From NCBI GenBank assembly GCA_010093485.1, contig MU001493.1, forward strand, positions 2,592,937 through 2,656,936: DNA of 64,000 nt, written 5' to 3'. Position numbers and translations under genes: made by a program. Positions 32,613 through 42,140 of this stretch are shown in pieces; position 1 is the first letter of the stretch, and every line of letters starts with the position of its first letter. Below the pieces are notes generated by a model. That model was not told where the DNA came from, did not search any database, and saw only the letters and a list, made by a program, of their open reading frames with translations. The DNA comes from Karstenula rhodostoma CBS 690.94 (lineage: Eukaryota; Ascomycota; Dothideomycetes; Pleosporales; Didymosphaeriaceae).

Positions 32613-33677
32613 CTAGATTGTGCGCATGTTCTTTGCAACCTCGTTCTTCACCCGGCGGCGGTACTGTTCACGGAACTGGATCCGGCCATGGGTGCCGAGG
32701 CCGACAACGCTGATGAAGCTTACGGCCCAGACGAGGGTGACGATGAGACCGGCCTTGGTGACTCGCGAGTCAAGAGTTTGACCTGGTACTACGAAGGGCG
32801 CTGCGCTTTGCACGGCGGCGGAGGCTGAGGCCTGGGCTGCGGCATCGGTGCCTGTTGTAGCTTGCTTGGCGAAGACACCGTTCACAAAGGACGCCTCGGT
32901 AGAAGAGAGGGTGGCTTTGACGTCCTGGCCGGAGGTGGGGTTTTTCGCAGAGAGCTCAATCTGCGGGATCAGGAGAGGTTGGAGGGTGGCTCTGAAAGGA
33001 GGTCAGCGTCGTGGCAGTGCAAACTGTAGCAAGGCTACTCACTGTGTCATGGCTGTACCCATCAAGTTGCTGTTGATCTTGCCAACATACATGAGCACCT
33101 TGAGCTCTTGTGGGGCAGCGGCCTGTCGTTCCACGAGGCTCCTCTCCTTGATTGGTGGGTACGAAATGTCGAGGATGTCGCGCTTCGCAAAAGTTACATC
33201 GGTACTCTGCACAGTAGCACCCAAGTACGACAGCGCCATGCTAACATCGGCAGCAGAAACACCAAGCCAAGGATTGATCGGTGCTGAGATGTTGTACATT
33301 CGAAGTTCGGCCTGGAAGATACCGGTCTGGTTGTCGAGGAAAGGCAGGTTGTAACACACGGCGATACCACTGGGGTTCGATGCCTGGCCCTTGAGTACGG
33401 TGAGCGCAGATCCGCACGCGGCCTTGGTCTGCTCCTCCCATTTTGCCAGATCTGCCTTGGCTGCGTCTCCCGAAGCCGGTGTCGTTGAGATTTGCGGGGC
33501 GGACTGCGCGCCGTTGGCATCTTGTCGTCTTGTGAGAGTGGCCATGATATCCGCATCCCGTCGGAGCATGTCCTCGACATGGTCGCCGCGTTTGAAGAGA
33601 GCGTTCACTGTCGGAGCCTTGGCAGATGCATAACCGGCGAGCATCAAGCCGCCCACGATAGCGTTGCTGAAGAGCAT
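32613..33677 (-). CDS. Signal-peptide, single-TM fungal protein of unknown function
   Basis: Two exons (33043-33677, 32613-32991) give 337 residues. It has an N-terminal signal peptide (hydrophobic core about residues 5-18, Ala-Ser-Ala site), a lumenal or extracellular part with two cysteines around residues 85-110 and N-glycosylation-type Asn-x-Thr/Ser sites, and one transmembrane helix near the C-terminus (Gly-Leu-Ile-Val-Thr-Leu-Val-Trp). A basic cytosolic tail of about 30 residues follows. This is type I topology. I do not recognise a named domain; the pattern matches conserved uncharacterised proteins of filamentous fungi. Confidence 0.75.
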
Positions 33678-35426
33678 GGTGAATGGAAGGATATTAGATA
33701 GGCCTGCTGATTAAAGATGGTATGCGAAGAGGGAGACCGTCGTCGCCGGGCTGGCCAGCAGCGGTTGCAAAAGGAGGGTGGTAAGAATAGAAGGTGAGTA
33801 GGGAAACAAAGAGTGAGGACGAGGAGTCACGAACGGCCGAGGAGAAACCGGCTCTGCATGGGAGAGGTGCAATGGCGGTGCCGAGACTAAGAAAAGTGGA
33901 CGGGCAACAGCAGCGGTAGAATGACGAGGCCCCGGTCGCAGACGTCCGTTCACGAACTCACAATGGCGTGAGGGTCGAGGGGAACCAGACTCGCAGAGCA
34001 GCACCAAGGCAGGAGCCGTGATTCAGTATTGCAGCGTCGAGACGGGTGCGACGCACACGAGACGGGTGGCGGGGACATGGTTATGCGTGGGCACTCGATG
34101 AGGCGAAGATAAAGCTTGATCTAGTAGGGTGAAGGCTAAAGTGCTAGCGGGAGGCTCCTTGCCAACCATGCTGTGGCGCATCTGGGACGAGGAACGGGCG
34201 GGAGCATTGACGAGGGTGGTGTCTTGAGACAATTGGTGTTGAGGTCTGGAGCGAGGGAGCATGCGCGAAGCAAGGGGCGCTTCACGAGGCCTGCGCTTCG
34301 CGTCGGTGCCCAATGGGGACGCGGCAGCCCATGCCGAGGGCCAAGAAGCGACACCTCCTGGAGTTTCACCATGCAAAATGCAAATGGCGAGAGTCTTCAC
34401 CCGCCGTCCTGTCAGGCTGTCACGACTCCCGACTCACGACGCACGACTCATAGCAGAAGGCGGCCAGCGCCTCGTCGCCACATGGCGTGAACCACTCGTG
34501 ACCGGCCGCTGGAGAGGCCTCGGAGGCTCGCGGTCGAGAGGCGCGCACACCTTGACGTACATACTTACATACATACCCACCGTGTAGGCGTTACGCCGCA
34601 CACCTGCATCCGCCATCTGGACCGCCCGTCCAATATTCCCCGGCGCCTACCCACCCAAAGATGCCAGCCAAAGGCCCCATTGCCGCTGCCAGTCCCCGGA
34701 TCTGAGTTGTTCCCTGCCGGCCGTGGCGGTGAGCGTGTGACGCACAGCATCGCGCTGTCACGCCCCCCGTATCTACCTGCACGCAGCATCACATCATCTC
34801 TTGTCGCCGGCGTCTTCTTCATCGAGTCCGTCACCCGTCCAGGCCTCCTCGGGACGGCGCGCTCGTCAGCCGCCGCGATGATCTGGCACCACACGAGCAC
34901 TCGTGCCCAGGGCGGGCTGCGAACTCGCGCAGAAGGATGGACGTTGCGAGCGCGAGGCGACTCTTAGAGCGACACGTTGCATGCATGGTGCTAGCCCTTT
35001 GCATTTGCCCAACACCCCATCTCAGGCTTATATTGTAAACCGCTTCCAATACGGTCCGGAGCGCAGCCAACTAATTGCCAGCACATCAGAAGCCTTTGCG
35101 CGTGTTGTGGACACAGCCTTGTCCTGCCCCAGGAACTCGGGAGAGACCGCGGCCTTGGCCTGATGACGCTCCGAACATACATCTACCTACGCTGGGCTGC
35201 TGGGTGCTACCTACTTTCACTGCTGAATCCCACGTTCCCCCTCTTTTGCTGATATGCGTCTTTTGTTCCTTTTTGCGCACCAGCGTGGGCTTTCAACTGG
35301 CTCATACCACCAATAGCCACCCTCCACCCCCGCCCATCTGCACTCCCACGCGCTCGCGCCTCTTCGCCCGCCGCTCATTGACCGGTTGCCACTCACCTGA
35401 CAGACGGGCTCTTGACTCTTGCAGCA
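33678..35426. other. Long divergent intergenic region
   Basis: About 1.75 kb separate the head-to-head TM-protein and pseudokinase genes. Many overlapping ORFs of 60-125 codons exist on both strands with mutually inconsistent frames and no domain, which is typical of GC-rich non-coding DNA. It should contain both promoters and a long 5' UTR for the pseudokinase gene. Confidence 0.4.
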
Positions 35427-37421
35427 ATGCAGCACAACCCCAATTCACCATGGCGGACACCCGCGTCGGATTATGCCAAACCCTCACTACAACACACCGT
35501 ATCTATGGTGAATCTACACGATGAGCCTAATTGGTACACCCGGGGTCCCTCCTCCCCCACGGCCTCCTCGGCCTCTTCGTGTACTAGCCGAAGCGCAACC
35601 CCAACGAGTGCCAATACGAAGAATCCGTGGTCTCATGTCATGAACAGTCCCAGTTCGACGTATTCGGATCAGTCAAACTCGACTTATTCAACCCAATCTA
35701 CCAATTCTCCCAAACACAGCCCCGACCGCACTCCACAGCATACGAGCCGCGCCACTACACCCACACCGATCGCACCTCAGCCGCTAAGGCCTATCAACGC
35801 TGTTGCCGGATTTGTGCCCATGTCGCCACCGCCCACGTCCTCTGGGGAAGCCTTCAGGACTGGGGACTACCCGAGCTCACCCATCTCGAGCTTTCCTGGA
35901 TCCCCAAATCCCTACCGCCAACCATCTGTGCCCTTCTCCCCTTTGGTCAATGGTTTCATCAATACGCCCTTGCTATCTGCACAAGGGCAGTCCCTCTCCG
36001 GGTGGTTCTATGAGCTCGCGAGTAAGCAATTTACAGACAGGGCCATGGTTCGAAAGGTGTGGCAGTGGACCATATCGAACCCGAAACTGGCTATACTACT
36101 AGTCGTCTGCGATGATGCGGCCTCATGGCGTCAAGCAGCATTCTTCGACCTTAGAGATGAGAGTCTCCCATTCCCCGAGGATCGACTACAGGGTATTGTC
36201 TCAGACCCTCAGCGTGTCGTTGACGAGCAGTGGAGGGCAACCGCGAAAGAATTGCCCCTGACAGGCACACATGTGGACTTTGGATCTCGTGAAACAGTTC
36301 CCTTGCAACACATCAACCTTGTTCGGACCTCTAGAGGCTCCGAGAAGAGCGTCGACCGTGTTCGAATGTTAGGTAATGCCGACGACCAGATCTACATCCG
36401 GAAACGTTTTGTGATCACGCGATCCAGCCAGAAGGCGTCCCTGCTGGAGCAGATAAACAAGTTCAAGGCGTACGACCACAAGAACATAGCGAAGCTGCTG
36501 TGTTCGTATGCCCAACCAAGTCATGTCGGGATCCTGACCACCCGGACGCAGCATACGTTGGATGACTATCTCGGCGTACAAGCATCAGATCAAAGCAGGG
36601 CCAAGCTGATTGTAGACTGGATGTATGACCTAGCGCATGCGCTGGATTATCTCCACTCGCAATCGATATGCCATCGTAGCATCCGACCGAGGAAGATCCT
36701 CATCGAAGGATCCCGAGTCTTTCTTGCCCCATTCGGCATTGGCACCAGCAATGACAGCCATAGTCCTACCGTACCTGGGCCCCAGCGGCTGGACCAGATC
36801 CACACATACTTTCAGGACCAAACATACATCTACGCTGCACCCGAAACGTTGCTTTCACGGGGGAAGCGCTACTCGGACGTGTTCTCGCTAGGATGCGTTT
36901 TCCTATCCATGATCACAGTGGCCCAGGGACATTCGCTGTCCCGATTTGCGCAGTACAGAGAAGGCTCGTCACAGGATGCCTCCTTCCACAATAACCTAGA
37001 TCGAGTCGCATCGTGGCGGAACCGCCTCCAGGCGATGACAAACTCCGGGCAACGCAACGGCATGCTCGGTTCAGGCCGCAAAGTGCGCCAGCTCAAGTCG
37101 GAGGCCGAGTGGCTCGAGATCATCGAACAGATGATCAAGCCAAAGTACCAGGAACGCGTCAAAATCGCAAAGGTTGTACATAACTACGGCACGGGAAAGA
37201 CGATAGGCGTACGCAGGAGAAGCCTCGACGGCGGAGGCTACAGTGGACAGGTGGGCGCTGCGCTGGGTTTGGCCAACTCCAACACCGCCAGTGGAGTTGC
37301 ATCCGGAAGCAACGGATTCGGGCATGCGAGCGGAGCCGGCCAGAAGCCCGAGCTGAGTGTTTTCGACGGCTATTTCCAGCAACAGCAGCCGCGACGTTTC
37401 GAACCAGCTGGGATTTGGTGA
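35427..37421 (+). CDS. Pseudokinase with long disordered N-terminus
   Basis: The ATG at 35427 gives 664 residues in one exon; the frame stays open to a TTG at 35412. Residues 1-190 are Ser/Thr/Pro-rich and disordered. From about residue 300 the fold is kinase-like: Ile-Tyr-Ile-Arg-Lys-Arg-Phe as the beta-3 strand, Leu-Asp-Tyr-Leu-His-Ser-Gln-Ser-Ile-Cys-His-Arg-Ser, and Tyr-Ala-Ala-Pro-Glu with Ser-Asp-Val-Phe-Ser-Leu-Gly-Cys-Val. The catalytic-loop Asp is replaced by Ser (His-Arg-Ser, about residue 418) and the DFG motif reads Pro-Phe-Gly, so phosphotransfer is unlikely. It probably acts as a scaffold or allosteric partner. The C-terminus is a Gly/Ser-rich tail. The gene name is not recognised. 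Confidence 0.8.
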   Translation: MQHNPNSPWRTPASDYAKPSLQHTVSMVNLHDEPNWYTRGPSSPTASSASSCTSRSATPTSANTKNPWSHVMNSPSSTYSDQSNSTYSTQSTNSPKHSPDRTPQHTSRATTPTPIAPQPLRPINAVAGFVPMSPPPTSSGEAFRTGDYPSSPISSFPGSPNPYRQPSVPFSPLVNGFINTPLLSAQGQSLSGWFYELASKQFTDRAMVRKVWQWTISNPKLAILLVVCDDAASWRQAAFFDLRDESLPFPEDRLQGIVSDPQRVVDEQWRATAKELPLTGTHVDFGSRETVPLQHINLVRTSRGSEKSVDRVRMLGNADDQIYIRKRFVITRSSQKASLLEQINKFKAYDHKNIAKLLCSYAQPSHVGILTTRTQHTLDDYLGVQASDQSRAKLIVDWMYDLAHALDYLHSQSICHRSIRPRKILIEGSRVFLAPFGIGTSNDSHSPTVPGPQRLDQIHTYFQDQTYIYAAPETLLSRGKRYSDVFSLGCVFLSMITVAQGHSLSRFAQYREGSSQDASFHNNLDRVASWRNRLQAMTNSGQRNGMLGSGRKVRQLKSEAEWLEIIEQMIKPKYQERVKIAKVVHNYGTGKTIGVRRRSLDGGGYSGQVGAALGLANSNTASGVASGSNGFGHASGAGQKPELSVFDGYFQQQQPRRFEPAGIW

Positions 37422-38751
37422 GCGGTTGACGTGCATTAAACACAACATCTCGGCATCATCTCCCTCCGGTCGGCGAAGCGAAACATTCTCGTCTAAACAA
37501 ATCCTCGAAACTTTTCCCATCAAGCAAGAACAGCGATCGGGCTTCCATACCCCGGATCCCGCGCGCTGCATTCCATTCCATTTCATCTCCTTCCCTTTCC
37601 CATGTTGGGTCGGCATCTGATACCCCCTTCCAGCATCTCTTTTCTCTCGATCGTCACCATGCTAGCTAGACGAACACAGACAGCACGAAGCTATGATTGC
37701 ATAGGCAGGCAGACATACGGCAGCATCACACACACGCAACATACCGCACGTTTTTTTCTACATCCCACGACCCACTGGCGTACTAATCGGCGCAGAACCT
37801 GGGATATTACACGCATGCAGACCATCGGGTCTGTTTCACGCAGCGTTTTTATAGATAGAAAGTAACCTTTTGACAATGTTGGCTGTGCGTACCGGTGAGG
37901 ATGCTGGGAGATGTGAAGGAAATACCCTGCATTGTACATGTCACGGCTCCCTCCATCAACATCCCCTACCTATTTACCAACCACTGCCCAACGTCCCACG
38001 CACACCACCCCGCCATCAACACCCCACGCTTTCTGTCCTCTCCAACGCGCGCGTTGATGTCCATCGCTACTGCTACTCATATTTCTGGTAGTAGGCTAGG
38101 ATTCGAATACATAGCGCGCACGCTACGTCGTGAAGGTCGCTTGTGCGGATGATACACTCCAGCGCTCTTTCGCGGGAGACGTGGACGGCGGAGGGACGGC
38201 CGCTGCTCACGAGGGTATGTGTAAAGAGGCTAGAGAGTAGCAGGGGACGGGGCGTGTCTCAGTAGATGCGTGGTGTTGGTACGCTCTACCAGCTAAGGGG
38301 GACGCGGTGGAGCACTATGTGGGCGTTGAGGCAAGAGGAGAGGAGCTTAGAGATCTGCTTCTATGCGTCATCCTCCCTATAGGGCGATTTTGATGACGAT
38401 TCGCAGGAAGGAAATCCCCGGACTGGGATAAACGGTGCGACTGGTCATAGTCAATGATGCTATTTCTACACACGGATTCCCGAATGGTATCCCTATGATG
38501 TGATGTGACATATGGTACATGGTACAATGGCGTTGACGCCTCTTCCTTCGCTCGCTGCAACCTGGACACTAATCGTACGTAGCCCTTCATGCGTTTGCCT
38601 CCCCCTCGACCCTCTTCGTTTTCTCTTTTCTCATCGCTCTCCAACCTCCTGTCTTGAAAAATACACAGCCGAAGAAAATTGTCCTCCCTCCATGCATGCA
38701 TGCCAAAGCGGACCCAGAATAACTCCAAAGTGTGGTTTGTACAGCGGCCTC
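37422..38751. other. Intergenic gap between convergent genes
   Basis: About 1.33 kb lie between the pseudokinase stop and the mL44 stop. It should hold both 3' UTRs. ORFs at 38315-38728 (minus) and 37895-38152 (plus) have no domain. Nothing further was seen. Confidence 0.4.
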
Positions 38752-39987
38752 TTATACAATGACTTCACCGCAGTCGACCATGTTCGGCTTCCACTTGGTC
38801 GTGTCCAGCTCGCCCTCGGTGCTGCTCGGGACGGTGACGTCGAGTGGTTTGTAGAGATACCACGCCTTCAGGGCTGCTGCTGCTGCGCGGAATCTCGCCT
38901 CTTCGAGCGAGGACCCGGCTCCTTCTCCAAGCTTGTCCTTTCCGCTGTAGATGCCCACCACGAACACGGGATGTCTGCTCAAACGACCGGTTTCTGAGAT
39001 CAGGCGAGCAACCGGGGCTTCGAAGCCTTCTCTTGCGCAGAGACGTGACAGATCGCGGGTGGGAGTGCGGAAGTCGAACATCTCGGATAGATCGAGATGT
39101 CGGCTGAGGAAGTGGCTCTTGAAAAACCGCTTCACCAGGGGTGCTCCGAGATGCAGGTGTAATGATCCCACCAAGGCACGCACAAATGACTGCGCAGCCT
39201 CCTCCATCGGTACCGGCACGGATGCCAAAGAGTGCGGGCTCGGCGGCGCGTTGGGGGAGCCGAACTCGTCTGTTGCAACGATCCTGTGTGTTTGGGTGAC
39301 GTTCCACTTCCACGGCACTTGCTTCTTCAATGCCGCGGGAATCCCCTCTCCAGGTCTCAATCGCTTGAACTGCAGCAGCCCGGGCTCTACCTCGCCTCCT
39401 GGCTCCGCGGCGGCCTCGATGCCCCATTCGCTAGCAATGATAGCCAAGGCTCTGGGTCCAACGTATGCGTTCTGTGCAGCAAACACAACCTCCATGGGGA
39501 GGCGAGGGTAGTTGCAGAGCAGATGTTCGGCGGTGTAGTAGCCAAGGAGATTGGCCCCGAGGACGGATAGGGAGGCATTGTTGAAGGCGGGATCAGGGTC
39601 GGCGGAAGGGTGTATCAGCGTGCGGGCGAGCGTCTGCAGAGGAAATCGTTGGGGCAGCGATAGCCGTGCGCGGAGGGCTGAAAGCTTTGTTGATTGTAAT
39701 GCCTCGTAGGGATGTGGTGATGGCATGTACTCCGGCTTGACATGGCGATGGGGTCTTCGTGACGGGCCTCGTATCGTCTCCGTCGTCGCCGCGGGCGTTT
39801 CTATCTCGATCTGCTGCCCCCCAAATTCTTCAACGGCGGCGGTCGTCTGGAAACGCGCTTGTATCCTGTGATTATGGGGCGCGATGGTCCTGTGCAGGGC
39901 GGCAGCATAGGGACAGAGCGGGCGGCGCGCAGCACTCGGGGCCAGCGAGGAGGGAGTGGCACATGACGATATGCGTATTCGCTTCAT
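38752..39987 (-). CDS. MRPL3: Mitochondrial large ribosomal subunit protein mL44 (RNase III-like)
   Basis: A single exon from the ATG at 39987 gives 411 residues; upstream in-frame codons to 40266 lack a better start and overlap the neighbouring promoter. The N-terminus is Arg/Ser/Ala-rich with few acidic residues, a mitochondrial targeting peptide ending near Ala-Arg-Phe-Gln-Thr. The middle is a degenerate RNase III domain (Leu-Gly-Ala-Asn-Leu-Leu-Gly-Tyr-Tyr-Thr-Ala-Glu-His-Leu). The C-terminus is a double-stranded-RNA-binding domain with Ala-Arg-Phe-Arg-Ala-Ala-Ala-Ala-Ala-Leu-Lys-Ala-Trp. This is the mL44/MRPL3 layout, a structural protein of the mitoribosome without nuclease activity. 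Confidence 0.88.
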   Translation of the reverse strand: MKRIRISSCATPSSLAPSAARRPLCPYAAALHRTIAPHNHRIQARFQTTAAVEEFGGQQIEIETPAATTETIRGPSRRPHRHVKPEYMPSPHPYEALQSTKLSALRARLSLPQRFPLQTLARTLIHPSADPDPAFNNASLSVLGANLLGYYTAEHLLCNYPRLPMEVVFAAQNAYVGPRALAIIASEWGIEAAAEPGGEVEPGLLQFKRLRPGEGIPAALKKQVPWKWNVTQTHRIVATDEFGSPNAPPSPHSLASVPVPMEEAAQSFVRALVGSLHLHLGAPLVKRFFKSHFLSRHLDLSEMFDFRTPTRDLSRLCAREGFEAPVARLISETGRLSRHPVFVVGIYSGKDKLGEGAGSSLEEARFRAAAAALKAWYLYKPLDVTVPSSTEGELDTTKWKPNMVDCGEVIV

Positions 39988-40212
39988 TAATGACACAACG
40001 GAGAGGAAAGGGAAAATTAAGAAGAGGACCGAAAGAAGCGCGACGCAATTGGGCTGTCGTGTGTCTCCTGGAGCGCTGGCGTGGAATAATTGTTCGCGCT
40101 CTTTTGTTCTTGGCACCTGCGCTAGCCGCAACCGCAACCTCACGCCAGAGCTCCGACGACGCCTCGAACCTCGAACCCACACCTCCACACCTCCACAGCA
40201 CAACGATTCACA
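39988..40212. promoter_or_regulatory. Bidirectional promoter for two mitochondrial genes
   Basis: These 225 bp separate the start codons of mL44 and a small mitochondrial-type membrane protein. A CTCCGACGACGCCTCGAACC stretch near 40150 is GC-rich. Sharing one promoter would favour joint expression of respiratory-chain-related genes; this is an inference from arrangement only. Confidence 0.45.
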
Positions 40213-40581
40213 ATGGGCGGCGGAGGAAAGATCCCGTAAGAGCGGCGTGCCAATGCCTTGTGCCATGCACTACTGACCTGCTGCTGCCCAGGTACCCGAA
40301 GCACGTCTGGTCGCCGGCCGGTGGTTGGTATGCCCAACCCGCAAACTGGAAGGCCAACACCTTTGTCATGGGCGCCGCGCTTGCCAGCATCGTCGGCGCC
40401 GCCTGGATGCTCAGCGCAAATCTCGAATACCGCGACAAGATGCCTCAGGAAGGCCGCTTCTTCCCCAGCCGATAGTACGCGTGCCTACGTCCACGCACCT
40501 GACCCGACGCAACGCTAACCATGACCCAGCTGGAGCAAGCAGATTATCGAACACGAGCGGAGAGTGAAGGAGGAGAAATAG
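40213..40581 (+). CDS. Small single-TM protein, probable complex I accessory subunit
   Basis: Three exons (40213-40235, 40292-40474, 40530-40581) give 85 residues; the first exon is only 23 nt. The N-terminus reads Met-Gly-Gly-Gly-Gly-Lys-Ile-Pro-Tyr-Pro-Lys-His-Val-Trp-Ser-Pro-Ala-Gly-Gly. One hydrophobic helix follows at about residues 30-48, then a charged tail with Phe-Phe-Pro-Ser-Arg-Tyr-Trp. This conserved fungal protein resembles small inner-membrane accessory subunits of NADH:ubiquinone oxidoreductase, possibly the NDUFB4/B15 type. That identity is from memory of the pattern and is uncertain; the gene itself is well supported. Confidence 0.75.
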
Positions 40582-40640
40582 ACGGCCAGAGGGCAACGGT
40601 GGGCCGGCGGAGGAGCACCAGCGACATTTGCTAGAGCATA

Positions 40641-41798
40641 TCATGGCTGTACATATCTACCCAGCCTTTCCTTGAATTCTGAAAGTCTATCTTCGACACG
40701 AACACCGTTCCAAGTTTCCTCGCCCTGTGGAGAATGCGAAAGCGTGGGCGTGCCGACCTGTTCAATGGCGAAGCTTGCCGAGATAGCGCCCCATATAGCG
40801 GCCTCCTCGATGTTTTGCAGCCCCGAAGTACAGCTGCCTCTGACTAACCCCACAGCTAAACCGCCGAGGAAGCCATTGCCTCCGCCGGTAGGGTCAACTA
40901 CATTACCCGCTCGTTGATGGTAGGCAGGCAACCACTTTCGGGACCCTTGATGAGCGACAAGGCAGCCGTCTTTACCAGCCCTCACAACGACACCGCCTTT
41001 GCCGTCTGCGCCAATACCATTCTGTAGCCACTGATCACAGAGTCCCTCGATCAAGCGGTAGTTCACATGGTCCTTGCTGTTGGTGTCTCTTGCAAAGAAG
41101 CCACCGAGCTCAGCATGATTGGGACTGACGCAGTCAACAAGTTTAAGCGCTTTCAAGCAGGTAGGCAACTCTTGGGCAATGCAGAGATCAGGCACCGGCT
41201 CCCAGACGAATAGTGGACGCGGCGATTGCGGGTGCCCGGACTGGTTGCGCAATGCAAGAATGTTCTCCACTAGCTCGATGCACCGCAGTGGAGAGCAGAT
41301 GAGATGGAAAGACTTGGACCAGAGCAGCTGCGTGTTTGCCAGTGCATGGTGATCGAGACGCAGTTTGGGGGTCGTGTAACGGAAGGCTGCAACATCAGTA
41401 TGCGCCCAACCCGCAGCTCGGTCAATGGTACCTCTATGTTCGTTTTCGCCATATCCATTCCACCCACGAGTGGTCAGGCGATCGGGCGTGTCGCGCATGA
41501 GAACACCAGTGTCCCAACTGGCAATCGTGTCTCGCAGCGCAGCGGGGAAGTCTGAGCCGCAGTCGACTATCCATCCCACCGCTTTGGACCGTGGGGGCGG
41601 AGAGAATATGCGCGCACCCAGCGCTGAGTACGCACCGGCCCCGCCGAGGATTTCCTTCACTGGCGGCTTGGGTGGTGCGAACTCGATCTCATCTAAAACA
41701 TATTAAACATTGGCCACAAGCGGCGACACGGTGCTTCAAGTACCAATGATGAACATGCCCAAGGTGCAGAAGTCCATGTGCTCAGCCGCTTGCGCCAT
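40641..41798 (-). CDS. Mak32-like PfkB family carbohydrate kinase
   Basis: Exon 1 (41744-41798) and exon 2 (40641-41692) give 368 residues. The long ORF starts inside the gene; the 55-nt first exon supplies the start Met-Ala-Gln-Ala-Ala-Glu. PfkB features: Leu-Gly-Gly-Ala-Gly-Ala-Tyr-Ser-Ala-Leu-Gly-Ala-Arg near the N-terminus, Ser-Pro-Asn-His-Ala-Glu-Leu mid-protein, and the signature-2 region reading Val-Asp-Pro-Thr-Gly-Gly-Gly-Asn-Gly-Phe. The usual catalytic Asp of Gly-Ala-Gly-Asp is Asn here. The sequence fits the Mak32 branch, named from yeast MAK32 (needed for L-A virus propagation). Substrate and activity are unknown. Confidence 0.82.
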
Positions 41799-42140
41799 GG
41801 TTGCGGTCCGTGTAGACAGGCTCAGCGCTGTAGAGGAGGGCGCTGACGCATGCACGTCGACTGGCGGGCGCTGGGGAAGCAGCGGCTTGGCACCGCTAGC
41901 ATGGTAATCGATGGTCCAGGACCCCAGGTACCCTTTCTGATGCCGCCCGCGATTGAGCAAACACTTGAACACGCCGCACAGTGCATTCGCGCACAGATTC
42001 TCGTACCACGCACCTATTCCTAACATCGAAGTCTTCTAGAAGGCAAGCGCCGGTGCATCATACCTGCAGCTACCCGCCCCGAACCCGCGACCGAGCTGCC
42101 CCTTCTCTGGCTGCGAAGAGAGCATCCGCACAACGGCAAC
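41799..42140. promoter_or_regulatory. Bidirectional promoter (Mak32-like kinase / CAP)
   Basis: These 342 bp separate two divergent ATGs. Short ORFs on both strands are not credible. Nothing further was recognised. Confidence 0.4.

Noticed and set aside
35427..37421. PAN3 deadenylase subunit
   Set aside because: No zinc finger, PAM2 motif or PAN3-type C-terminal knob is visible; only the pseudokinase feature is shared.
38315..38728. Minus-strand ORF in the gap between the pseudokinase and mL44 genes
   Set aside because: Low-complexity Arg/Glu-rich frame without a domain; lies in a convergent 3' region.
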